Shown: positions 53,244 through 63,307 of the stretch, one piece after another
Numbering within the stretch: the first letter of the stretch is position 1
How the letters are laid out: each line of letters begins with the position of its first letter
Source: Monoplex corrugatus
Taxonomy: Eukaryota > Mollusca > Gastropoda > Littorinimorpha > Ranellidae
DNA length: 64,000 nucleotides
Direction of reading: 5' to 3'
Assembly: GCA_030674185.1 (NCBI GenBank)
Contig: JAPXFY010000015.1
Coordinates: 25,971,043-26,035,042 of the forward strand
The notes under the pieces: generated by a model
The model's database searches: none
What the model was told of the DNA's origin: nothing
The model's input: only the letters and a program-made list of their open reading frames with translations
Translations under genes and position numbers: made by a program

Positions 53244-53798
53244 TTTTTAACTTAACTTTCGGTTTATATTGTGGCCTCAAATTTTGGTGACAAGGGGAGT
53301 GGTCATCTAATGCAATAGTGACCTTGAAATGGGCCACATCCTGCAGGTGGATCCTTCTGGTTTGATTAGACCTTCAATATAGTTAGCAAGTTAAAAATAA
53401 ACACCCAAGGGTGCGGATGGGACCTAGAGCACCAATGCTTCGACACTCTCCGGACAATCACCTCCCTAGTTCCCGTGCCACCCGATAGCCATTTCATCAA
53501 GCAAAGGTGGTGCTATCCATGCGTTGCATGACCCAATCGGACCCAGTCATCAGTCACCTTGTTTACAAACCGATGACAAACCCCAGGACATAGCCACACA
53601 ACGCACACCAACCAGGTCCAGCCCAGCCTCCGAACCAAAAGAGAATGGAAGACCACTATCTCGCCCCACTCAAGGCCTTCATCTGTCTGTCGGGCAGCTA
53701 ACCCTACCACCAACTCTCATCGCTACCAGCTCCTTTACCCTTTATAAATCTATCTGAACACTTGCCTGATATTCTAGCTGACACAACTTTGCGCTCTC

Positions 53799-53805
<7 letters not shown>
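53244..53805. other. Low-copy sequence
   Basis: Moderately GC-rich. Short open frames on both strands, none recognised. Confidence 0.35.
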
Positions 53806-53853
<48 letters not shown>

Positions 53854-53942
53854 TATGGAAACAAAAAGACACAGACACATAGACAGAGAGAATAAGAGTG
53901 TGTGTATATGCGTGTGTGCGTGCGTGCGTGCGTGTATGTGTG

Positions 53943-54003
<61 letters not shown>

Positions 54004-54022
54004 CGTGTGTGTGTGTTCGCAA
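53806..54022. repeat. (TC)n, CAGA and (GT)n tract
   Basis: (TC)n 53806-53850, mixed CACAGACA, then GT/GC repeats 53898-54022. Confidence 0.95.
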
Positions 54023-54249
54023 GTGGTTGATCTGAATATTTCCTGTAATAAGTGGAGGAAAAATCCTTTTTTCCGAGTAAACAATAAAAGGCACGATGCT
54101 GAAAAGGGACAATCGGATTTTACCAGATTGAGAAGATTTGGGCAGGTGGGGGAGGGGTAGATAAAACACTTTGTTAGAAGTTGCATTGAGTACGCAGCCT
54201 CGGCAAAGCCTTATTTGTAAGCCTACACCGCACAAAGACTTAAATCAAC

Positions 54250-54477
54250 ATGCAAACCTCACAGTCATCCGAAGCTCCATTTTACAAAACCTACCGTCTG
54301 AAACCCCACACCCACTGTTTGGTCACGTCAGCTGCGGGAGACGATCCCTCCAGCAATGTGGCTTTCCTGGGTGATGTGAAGATGAGGTCTTTGTCTACGG
54401 GGAAAAGTGAACAAGATTCCTGCCTGTACCCCCTTGCTCTGTGGGTCGCCCTCCCCGACTCTGTCTTACATGGTTAG
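54250..54477 (+). CDS. Unidentified small open frame, 75 codons
   Basis: ATG-initiated frame in balanced-composition sequence, outside obvious repeats. The product is Ser- and Leu-rich with no domain, signal peptide or membrane segment I can recognise. No TATA, splice or polyadenylation context makes it convincing. It could be a chance frame or an exon piece. Confidence 0.15.
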   Translation: MQTSQSSEAPFYKTYRLKPHTHCLVTSAAGDDPSSNVAFLGDVKMRSLSTGKSEQDSCLYPLALWVALPDSVLHG

Positions 54478-54819
54478 TTTGCTCGCCACAAAGAACCTGA
54501 CCAGCTGAGCCAACAGAAATAACAGCCGACAATCCGATTTCTTTTCAGAGGAAGTTATCATCTTGCCTGTTGTGGAATACAAGTCAGCGACTTGAGCGAG
54601 TGAAACGTGCACACTAGATGAGTGTTTGGATGATGAAGATGTGATGCTGAGGGACGCCTGGGGATTTCGCCGGATCAGCAGGGGATTAAGGGAGAAATGG
54701 AATGCCAGCTCCTCTTTCTGTCACGGGAGGACTATCGTAAAGCAGTATACTCTCGCTTCGATAATGAGAAAGATTAGAGTTATTAGCCAAGTATCTCTGT
54801 GCTACGTTATGCTATGCAG

Positions 54820-54910
54820 TGGTGTGGTGTGGTGTGGTGTGGTGTGGTGTGGTGTGGTGTGGTGTGGTGTGTGTGCTCTGTGTGAGTGTGTGTGTGTGCG
54901 TGTGTGTGTG

Positions 54911-54951
<41 letters not shown>

Positions 54952-55012
54952 GTGTGTATATGTATTATAGTATGTAGTATGTATGTATGTATGTATGTAT
55001 GTATGTATTTCA
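54820..55012. repeat. (GTGTG)n, (GT)n and (GTAT)n tract
   Basis: Pentanucleotide GGTGT at 54820-54869, GT repeats 54880-54955, GTAT tetranucleotide 54970-55010. Confidence 0.95.
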
Positions 55013-55684
55013 GATCTATACTTATATTGGTAAATGTCCCCTAACCTCATGGTCATTTTCTGATTTTAAAAAAGTAATAAACGCCCCCATTTTTTCGGCT
55101 TTGCATAGATATCATTTTAATACGTTTTTTTTACAAAGCGTAAATATAAAACACATATTACATGATAATAACAAGAACGTCACAGCAACTGCAACATACG
55201 AAATGAAATGTCTCATACTGTAAATGGATAAATAAATATATAAATAAATAAATAGGTCTGAATGAATGTATAAATATTTACAAGTGGAAACGGATATCTG
55301 CATAATTAACATTATTAACAGCCACAAATCTTGAAAAGATAAACAGACACAAACATGGAAACACCTTAAAAGTTGTTATTTATAATGCCCACTGATAGTG
55401 TGTGTGTTACAAATAAACAAATAATTGAATGAGTTTCAGTTGTAGTTAATGGCAAGTATGGCAGCGTTTTCATTTCAAAATCGAGTGAGTTGTTCGTATC
55501 GAGAATTTTGCACCGGATGTCCATCAATCATTACCGTCACGTCACTCACACTGTGCTTTAAAATAACTTTAACCAAAATTGTACGATAAACGTTTAATTA
55601 CCCGTCAATTTCACACAAACAAATTTCAGACAAGAAGGCCCATTATTTCACCCCTGTCACTTCGTCTGGTCATTTCTTTATTAT
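55013..55684. other. Low-copy AT-rich sequence
   Basis: AAAT/ATAA repeats at 55226-55253. No gene recognised. Confidence 0.4.
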
Positions 55685-55787
55685 TATTTTTTTTTTTTTT
55701 TTTTTTTTTGCGGAGGGGGGTGTTAGTTGTTTGTCTTTGTCTTGTGTGTTTTGTTTTGTTTTGTTTTGTTGTTTTGTTTTTGTTTAA
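55685..55787. repeat. Poly-T, poly-G and (TTTTG)n
   Basis: Poly-T 55688-55709 and TTTTG pentamers 55749-55780. Confidence 0.93.
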
Positions 55788-55945
55788 TCATCATCATCAT
55801 CATGTGCCCTGCCGCATGCAGTTGGCGATCATGGTCCTCCATATGAATCTATCCTTTGTCACTGCAAGTACTTCTCCCACCCTGTCTTCGTCCACTACGT
55901 AAGTCCGTCCAATATTTTCTGCCAGGGGACTACCTGGACCTGGTG
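55788..55945 (-). mobile_element. RTE-like LINE fragment, 3' end
   Basis: (ATC)n tail on plus at 55788-55803, then TGCCCTGCCGCATG, CGATCATGGTCCTCC and ACAAGTCC/TCCAATATTT blocks, matching the minus-oriented copies at 14300 and 28290. Confidence 0.75.
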
Positions 55946-56585
55946 CTCTTTTGTTCTATGGTATTCCGATTTTTCCCGTATGTCAGTTTACACGATGATT
56001 TGCCCCAACTGTACAAGCGGCATGTTGCTGCACAGGCTGGTTACTCCGTCTGTCTATGGGGGTCCTGCATGCTGGGTGTTTTCAGCTTTCCATATGCCAC
56101 CAGACACTGACATGATCACAAGATCTTTAACGTGCATAGCCGATGCTCTGCGGATTTAGTTTTAGTTTCAGTTTCTGAAGATGACGTCTCCGCGTTCGGA
56201 ATGAATTCCATGTGCACTAACACCACAGGCGCCATGTGCATGGCGGTGATCATGGCACAAACCTCAAGCCCACACATAAACCCATGAGCTGGCCAGGTCC
56301 TGAGGTCCTACCTAGCCTATGTTTTTACCTAATCTATATCTTATACTGGTACTGTATCAGCCTATCATTGGTTACACGAAATTGATATGTGTATCTGTGT
56401 ATCTTATCTTCAAAAATGGCACAAGTTCAAACCTTGCTCAGGGAACGTTATGTACACCCTTCAGTCGTACACACACGAAGCGGGTTGAGGCGGAAAACGT
56501 TCTCGTTTACTAAGGAGAAATCACAGTTGAGACATTGTCCCAATGTCAAACACACGCAATTTATACATCAAATAGTCGTATGCAT
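55946..56585. other. Low-copy sequence with possible old repeat
   Basis: ACAAGATCTTTAACGTGC at about 56117 resembles a motif common in molluscan repeats (recollection only). No gene recognised. Confidence 0.3.
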
Positions 56586-56589
56586 ATTC

Positions 56590-56690
56590 ACATCACACCA
56601 CACACAAACACATACCCACAAACACATACACACACACACACGCACGCACGCACGCACGCACGCACCACACACACACACACACACACACTA
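56590..56690. repeat. (AC)n/(GCAC)n microsatellite
   Basis: AC with a GCAC tetramer block at 56640-56664. Confidence 0.95.
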
Positions 56691-56745
56691 ATATCACTTA
56701 TAGTGAAAAGACGTTAAATCAAGCAACGAACGAACGAACACACAC
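56690..56745 (+). mobile_element. I/Nimbus-like LINE tail only
   Basis: AATATCACTTATAGTGAAAA, GACGTTAAATCAAGCAACGA, ACGAACGAAC: the same tail as 45985-46030 (inverted there). No coding part. Flanked by (AC)n on both sides. Confidence 0.75.
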
Positions 56746-56795
56746 ACACACACACACACTCACACACACACGCACGCACGCACGCACGCACTCAA
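56746..56795. repeat. (AC)n/(GCAC)n microsatellite
   Basis: Continues directly from the LINE tail. Confidence 0.95.
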
Positions 56796-57022
56796 CAAGC
56801 ACGAACTGCCATAACTGCCAGTGAAACCCTTTAAATAACGCTGGCAAACACAACAAACCAATTCCAACAGAGAAAATAATGGCACTGCTCATGACCGGCG
56901 AAGTTTCAAATGCCCGAATAATCCACGCTCATACACGTTGACACATGTATGATAAACGCGATAAACAGAGTTATCCCACTTTCGTCTAGAAGTGGCGTCC
57001 ATTCCACAATGCAAGGCAACAC

Positions 57023-57304
57023 TCACGGGAAGCACCAAGGTGTACACAAGTGACATAGTTTCATGACTGGCTCAGACCGCACGTTTCTCCATTCTGAGCC
57101 ATCCAGAGAAGACTGCAGTGTTCCTACAGCGAGATGCGCCATACATGAGCAGCGGGTTATCAAACCGTTCAAATTTTTTACTCTGCCACGTTGAACCTGC
57201 AAATCTCTGTACGTGTCCCGCGAGATAAAAAGCTCGAGAGTTTCCTTGTTATGCGTGTCTACCCAGTCCTGTTTGAGGGTTTTTAATACTATATCCGACG
57301 GCAT
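57023..57304 (-). CDS. Unidentified open frame, 93 codons
   Basis: ATG-initiated (MPSDIVLKTLKQDW). Balanced composition with charged N-terminal half and Cys-rich C-terminal half (CSC, CHLC). No named domain recognised. It lies just downstream, in the same orientation, of the next frame (57312-57539), and both sit in a 0.75-kb stretch (56800-57560) free of repeats. This could be exonic remains of a host gene or of an unrecognised element. I see no firm splice pattern. Confidence 0.25.
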   Translation of the reverse strand: MPSDIVLKTLKQDWVDTHNKETLELFISRDTYRDLQVQRGRVKNLNGLITRCSCMAHLAVGTLQSSLDGSEWRNVRSEPVMKLCHLCTPWCFP

Positions 57305-57311
57305 ATTTGCA

Positions 57312-57539
57312 TTATGCTGTCGTGGGTAAAGGGGTGGAAGCCCAAAGTAAGAGGAAGTCTTTGTGACTGTTAATTAGAACCACGGCGTTTTCCTTAGTTC
57401 GTATCTCCATTCGAGCAAAGAGCGAAGGAGCGTAGATCGTGACGAGGGCTTTATGTTCAGAGCTGGAACCCCCACACCTAGTGTCTAGCTTAGGTTTTAT
57501 TTCATTCAGCGGTCGGTTTGCCAACAGCCACTCAAACAT
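57312..57539 (-). CDS. Unidentified open frame, 75 codons
   Basis: MFEWLLANRPLNEIKPKL at its start, then GGSSSEHKALVTIYAP. The frame is open 10 codons upstream of the ATG to a TAA, and a TACAG lies just before the ATG. Not recognised. Paired with 57023-57304. Confidence 0.25.
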   Translation of the reverse strand: MFEWLLANRPLNEIKPKLDTRCGGSSSEHKALVTIYAPSLFARMEIRTKENAVVLINSHKDFLLLWASTPLPTTA

Positions 57540-57559
57540 CTGTACCCCCAGAGCATGAC

Positions 57560-58149
57560 ACGCTTAATGAGATGGCGTGCAGTGGAAGAAAAGACATTTT
57601 TGTCCAGCCACTTAGACAAGTTAAACGTTGATTCAGCCAGTAGTGAGGCCCGAACAAGTCCACCCTGACTTCCCTTTCATACTCATTGAAATCATGAGTG
57701 GCTGCCTTTATTCGCTTATTTTTCTTTCCCAGGAAAGCTCTTGCAGTCTGTGAGTTAGTCTCAAAGGATTGTTGAGAATCTTTCGTGCGACCTTTGTGTA
57801 TTCATAAGATGTTGAAGTATAATCTTTTGTGACGGTTTTGTGAAACGCCAACGCAGTGTTACCATGAATAGTTGTCCGTACACACTATGTATTTCCACTT
57901 CTGAACAGAGCATTGGGGAAAAAAAAGACCTGACCCGCTTAGCCAGTAACGATTATCCAGCATATGAAATGGCTAAATATAAATCACTGGCTGAATGCTA
58001 AGCAAGAAACCACACATAAGATACTGATGTCATTATTATCACTGACTCCGAAAACTGAAGAAGTATGCGGGCTTGATTCTACATCTTTTCGGTTGGCTGG
58101 TTGATTGGCTGAGCTCGCTTGTTTTTGTTTTGTTTTTGTATTTTAAGAC
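57560..58149. other. Low-copy sequence
   Basis: No feature recognised. Confidence 0.35.
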
Positions 58150-58372
58150 ATAAGTAATTTTGAGCAACGCCCTCAATGATGCAACTATAAAGAGGATGAG
58201 ACTCGACTCATGTGGTTTCTGTTTTCCCAAAGAGACCATTACACGCTCAGCTCTGGATAAGAGCTAGTCTGTGCAGAAAATCCGACAGATTTTTTTTTTT
58301 TTACCGATCGGGGTTCGAACTCACAAATTCCCGGTCAGTAGTTTGCTGCGGAACCACTTCACCATGGTGACT
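58150..58372 (-). mobile_element. tRNA-derived SINE, family 1, copy 2
   Basis: Minus strand: A box TGGTGAAGTGG (58355-58365), B box GAGTTCGAACCCC (58309-58321). Internal poly-A (T run 58291-58302), then CCAGAGCTGAGCGTG and GAGTCTCATCC blocks shared with 53000-53243. Confidence 0.75.
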
Positions 58373-58429
58373 GGTTTTCTGTTGGCCGCTTTCTGAAATC
58401 GTAGGCCTACATCGAAAAATAGAAAGACA

Positions 58430-58478
58430 AATAGGTAGACAGACAGACAGATTGATAGATAGATTAACAGATAGATTT

Positions 58479-58535
<57 letters not shown>

Positions 58536-58557
58536 TCAGACAGACAGACAGACAATC

Positions 58558-58604
<47 letters not shown>

Positions 58605-58612
58605 AGAATGAC
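58430..58612. repeat. (GATA)n/(GACA)n microsatellite
   Basis: GATA tetramers interrupted by GACA blocks at 58437-58450 and 58534-58554. Confidence 0.97.
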
Positions 58613-59489
58613 CGCCAGGAGGCAGAATTTTCGAAACGTATGATAACTGACAACTCCGTTTCTCAGACTGACAAATTAAACGAACAGAACGTTGGAACTA
58701 AGAAACGTATTGCTGCGCAATGGCGCCAGATAGCAAAGGGATGTCCTAGGCCTGCCTGTTGAGAAAACTTGACGTCACAAAGATCTGAAAGTCCACTACG
58801 ATACTCTTCACGCATCACAAAGCCCAACATTTTCTGCGTCACTGCTCGTTAAGGGGCAAATTATTCTGACAAAATGAGAACAAATGACATGGCTCGAGCT
58901 AGCCAACCCATAATTTTCCTAACTCACAATGTCCAAGTGGAACATTACAAGGACGGTCGCTCCGTGGCTGGTAAAAAAGGGGGTGGGGTGGGGGTGGGGG
59001 GAACCATGACTTCGGGCTGATTGACTAAACGCTGTCAAGTGTATCCTGTTTCTCAAAAGAGTTCACAAATATTTCCGCTGACGACCATCAGGTCTCGCAA
59101 AAGGAGGGGTCAAAAGGAATTCACGTCACAAGATCATCCACCTGCATTCACCAGCAAACAATCGCATCAATCTCTCTGGGGCCAAAAAGACGTGCGCGCC
59201 CCAGGGGCCACCCGACTAATTAAACGGCGGGTGCCCCCAAATAAACGGGTATCGGGCGTCTCTCTTCTACAGTGAGTGACAGATTTCATCCTTGGGTTGA
59301 TCATGTCTGACTTTCGCCCTCTTCGCGCATGCTTCGTTGCCCCTTCCGCCTCGTTTCCGGAGAAGAAAAGAAGGATGGCTGCCGAGAGAGGTTCTCCATC
59401 ACGGTCAGACAGTATAACGCATCAGAAATGTCTTCGCACTAGAACTATCCCTGGTAATTTTTCTGTCAGCCTGTTAAGCTGCAGTGACT
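58613..59489. other. Low-copy sequence
   Basis: GC-rich 59100-59260. GGGGTGGGG run at 58979-59000. No gene recognised. Confidence 0.35.
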
Positions 59490-60598
59490 GTTGATGTGTG
59501 CCAGATAAGGTCTCTTATGTAAAATGTTCGGCTAAAAATTATCATGCCAGCCAGATAAGGTCTCTTATGAAAAATGCTCAGCTAAAAATTATCATGCCTG
59601 ACAAGGTCTCTTATGTAAAATGGTCAGCTAAAAATTATCACGCCAGCCAGATACGGTCTCATATGTAAAATGTTCGGCTAAAAATTATCATGCCAGATAA
59701 GGTCTCATATAAAATGTTCGGCTGAAAATTACAATGCCTGATAAGGTCTCTTATGTAAAATGGTCAGCTAAAAATTATCATGCCTGATAAGGTCTCATAT
59801 AAAATGTTCGGCTGAAAATTACAATGCCTGATAAGGTCTCTTATGTAAATTGGTCAGCTAAAAATTATCATGCCTGATAAGGTCTCTTATGTAAAATGGT
59901 CAGCTAAAAATTATCATGCCTGATAAGGTCTCTTATGTAAAATGCTCAGCTAAAAATTATCATGCCTGATAAGGTCTCTTATGTAAAATGGTCAGCTAAA
60001 AATTATCATGCCAGCCTGATAAGGTCTCTTATGTAAAATGCTCAGCTAAAAATTATCATGCCTGATAAGGTCTCTTATGAAAAATGCTCAGCTAAAAATT
60101 ATCATGCCTGATAAGGTCTCTTATGTAAAATGGTCAGCTAAAAATTATCATGCCAGCCTGATAAGGTCTCTTATGTAAAATGGTCAGCTAAAAATTATCA
60201 TGCCTGATAAGGTCTCTTATGAAAAATGTTCAGCTAAAAATTTTCATGCCAGCCAGATAAGGTCTCTTATGTAAAATGGTCAGCTAAAAATTATCATGCC
60301 AGCTAGATAAGGTCTCTTATGTAAAATGGTCAGCTAAAAATTATCATGCCAGCCAGATAAGGTGTCTTATGTAAAATGCTCAGCTAAAAATTATCATGCC
60401 AGCCAGATAAGGTTTCTTATGTAAAATGCTCAGCTAAAAATTATCATGCCAGCTAGATAAGGTCTCTTATGTAAAATGTTCGGCTAAAAATTATCATGCC
60501 AGCCAGATAAGGTCTCTTATGTAAAATGTTTGGCTAGAAATTATCATGCCAGCCAGATAAGGTCTCTTATGTAAAATGTTTGGCTAAAAATTATCAAT
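59490..60598 (+). repeat. 46/50-bp satellite, 23 units
   Basis: Unit GATAAGGTCTCTTATGTAAA, ATGGTCAGCTAAAAATTATC, ATGCCT, with a 4-base CAGC insertion in the 50-bp form. Outer units (59550-59690 and 60249-60598) are mostly 50 bp and inner units 46 bp. A two-unit block (CATATAAAATGTTCGGCTGA type plus normal) is duplicated at 59690-59870. The array abuts unique sequence at 60599. Confidence 0.96.
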
Positions 60599-61189
60599 CC
60601 AATGTATTTGGTTGGGACATTCTTCTATATTCAGATAATAACATTGCATTCCATGTTCCCTCGTACAGTTCTTCCCGTTACTTGCCAGCAAAGTGTATCT
60701 ATCCTCTTTATTCTTCTTGTGACAAACCATTCTGGGAGATAACTGTGGAAATCACAGACGGTATAACATCTGGTTTTATAGGGTTGATTCGGTCTGCCAT
60801 TCGCGGTTTTCGTTGGTTCGTTAGTTCTCGTATCCCAGTACATACTTCATACGAATATGACATTTTTTCATTCAGTATACATATAATAAATGTTAGATCT
60901 ACATTCTTTCAAATTTCAGTCATATTTATTCCAGACGCTGCTATTATACCGGACGTTCGAATGTATTGGCACCACTGCATTATTTTTCTCGTTCGTGTAA
61001 TTCTGTTAAAATTCACGTTAAAAGACTTCTGAAATAACATAAGCAACGGAAATTGTTCAGTGGGGAAAACGATCAGTTCTCTGATAGTGCCGTACACTCC
61101 AGATCTCAAGTCTCTGGTTCTGACACAGCCCATAACATAAAAACTGCCACGTTTGCTGCCCAGTTTGATGGTTCCGTCATTTTCGTGGC
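60599..61189. other. Low-copy sequence, unidentified frame
   Basis: A 150-codon plus frame (60580-61032) begins within the satellite at a TTG. It is rich in Ile, Ser and Phe, with no recognised domain. Doubtful. Confidence 0.25.
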
Positions 61190-61345
61190 GTCACTTTAGT
61201 GTTTCAGAGGTCCCTTCTGTCCCTTCCCCATTTGAAAGACCTTGCCAGCGCATAGGATTCGCGCAGACTCTAGTTGCCTGTCTGGCGCATCTGGAGTTAT
61301 CAAAGTATGATGAATCTCTCTTGGAACAAACTCCAACTCCAGGAC
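61190..61345 (+). repeat. Dispersed repeat Z, copy 3
   Basis: CCTTGCCAGCGCATAGGATT, GTTGCCTGTCTGG, GCGCATCTGGAGTTATC and TGATGAATCTCTCTTGGAAC correspond to Z copy 1 in order. Confidence 0.6.
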
Positions 61346-62014
61346 TTCGAACAGCAGAAACAGCAGAACACGGCAGTTGCTGCAACGCATTTCCTAGCTG
61401 CTGGGTTCTGCAAAGGTTGTGTCATGACAATCAAAACGCCACAGAACGTGTCATCACAGTCTGGAATTCAGAGTCTTGAGTTTGTTACAAGGGAATTCAT
61501 CGTACTCGGAGAATTCCATATGCTCTCCACTGCATCATTTATCAGTAATTATCTGGCATACTGCTTAACCCTCTGCAAAACCCTATGTACTGACATGGTA
61601 TTGAAACGAGAGAAGGAAGGAGAGAACGCGATCTATGGAACACTAAGCTGGCACCACCAGAATGATTGTGGAACACTAAGCTTCCACCACCAGATTGACT
61701 GATGTATTAAACTGAACAGGCCAGTTTTTATGTTGCAGGCTGCGATTAAACAGAAGACCCTGAAATCAGACATTGACTGCACGACTCTGTCAATAGAATC
61801 GGCTAATCAGCACTTGAATGAAACAAAGTCACCGTATGGCCCTGTGTATTATTAGCATCATGCTATGACCAACTGATCAAATAGAAATTAAACCATATGA
61901 ATTGTCTGAAGACTGAACTCACGATCCCTGCGTGGCAATCACGGCGTTCTAACCGAATATCCATCAGTGGACTAATAATCTGACCAGCTTCAGTGACTTG
62001 TTTTTGATCCGTGT
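61346..62014. other. Low-copy sequence
   Basis: A 21-base tandem pair near 61645 and 61672 (GGAACACTAAGCT, CACCACCAGA). No gene recognised. Confidence 0.4.
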
Positions 62015-62050
62015 TTTTAATACTTTACTTTACTTACTTTATCCATCCTC

Positions 62051-63307
62051 TTATACCATCTTGGGCGTCGAGGGGAGAAAGAGCTTTCTGTCTGCGGCAA
62101 GTTTGAAGGCCTGGTTGAGTGGGATGTTGTGGGTCTTCAGTGTTTCTTTCACACCCTCGATCCAGGTCTTCCTCGGTCTACCCCTTGCCTTGTACCCTGA
62201 CACCTTTGTGTTGTAAGCTTTACTGGCAAGCTGGTGAGGTGCCATGCGTGTCAGGTGCCCGAACCACCTGGTTCTCTGCTGTTGGATGTAGTGGAGAATT
62301 GGTGTTGTTCCAATCATTTCTCTGATCTTGATGTTCTTGATCTTATCATGTCTGGTTTTGTTGACTGCTCTCCTTAGAGATCTCATCTCGCAGGTGGTGA
62401 TCTTTCTTTCAAGACTTTTGGTAAGGGTCCATGTCTGACACTGGTAGGTCAAGGTTGGTCTAAATATGGACTCGATGAGTTTGGCTTTGGTCTCGATGGG
62501 GATGTTGGGGTGTCTTAGGAGTGGGGCAAGCTGGTAGCTGACGCTGTTGGCCTTTTGAACTCTTGTCTCGATCTCTCTGTTGAGACGTCCATCTTCTGTG
62601 AAGATACTTCCAAGATACTTGAACTCGCTGACTTGTTTCAGTGCTGTCCCCTCGATGTTGATGTTGAGGCGGCCAGGTGTTCTACTGACTTTCAGTGTCT
62701 CGGTTTTGCTGATACTGATTTTCATGCCGAAGTTCTCACATTGTGTGTTCAGGTTGTTCGTGTGCTCCTGGAGTTCCCCTTCTTTTTCATGTGCAAGGCT
62801 TTGATCATCTGCAAACAGCATCTCGTTCAGATCTTCAGGGTTGGGATTTGCTTCCTTCGTGATTTTGTCCATATATACAATGAACAGCAGTGGTGATAGA
62901 ACACACCCCTGCCTCACTCCCGACGTCACCCCAAACCATTCCGTGAGTCCATCTTGGGTGCGTACTGCACTCATGCTGTTGGTATAGATGGCTCTTATAT
63001 TGTCTAGAAGTTGCCCCCTAACGTCATATTCTTCTAATGTTTTCCACAACTTGTTTCTATTTACTCTGTCGAAGGCCTTTTCTTGGTCCACGAACACGAA
63101 GTTCAGTTCTTTATTGTGTTCGATAGTCTTTTCGCTCAGTTGTCTGAGAGCGAAGATAGCGTCAGTGCATCCTCTTCCTTTTCTGAAACCCATCTGCGCC
63201 TCACTCAGTAGAGGTTCCACCTTGTACCTTGTGCGCTGTTCAAGGATCTTTGCATACATCTTTCCCGTGTGGCTCAGAAGGGATATACCTCGATACGTGC
63301 TGCAGTC
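62051..63307 (-). pseudogene. Reverse transcriptase, palm to C-terminus (downstream of frameshift)
   Basis: About 418 codons in one frame to the natural stop. In order: YRGISLLS; EAQMGFRKGRGCTDAI; FVFVDQEKAFDRV (catalytic Asp of motif A); SGVRQGCVLSPLLF (motif B); LFADDQSL (FADD, motif C, both Asp present); FKYLGSIFTEDG; LTYQCQTWTL; RWFGHLTRM; GRPRKTWIEGV; end. All polymerase catalytic residues I would look for are intact. The frame is open about 42 codons further upstream (to 63433), but those codons are out of frame with the real protein. Numbered from an ATG at 63433, FVFVDQ begins at residue 112 and FADD is 207-210. Confidence 0.85.

Noticed and set aside
48530..60598. Direct repeat arrays as possible CRISPR
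   Set aside because: Units are contiguous with no unique spacers, there are no cas genes, and the genome is eukaryotic in character.
60580..61032. 150-codon Ile/Phe-rich frame
   Set aside because: Starts at a TTG inside the satellite, has no domain, and the composition follows an AT-rich background. Listed only as a note.
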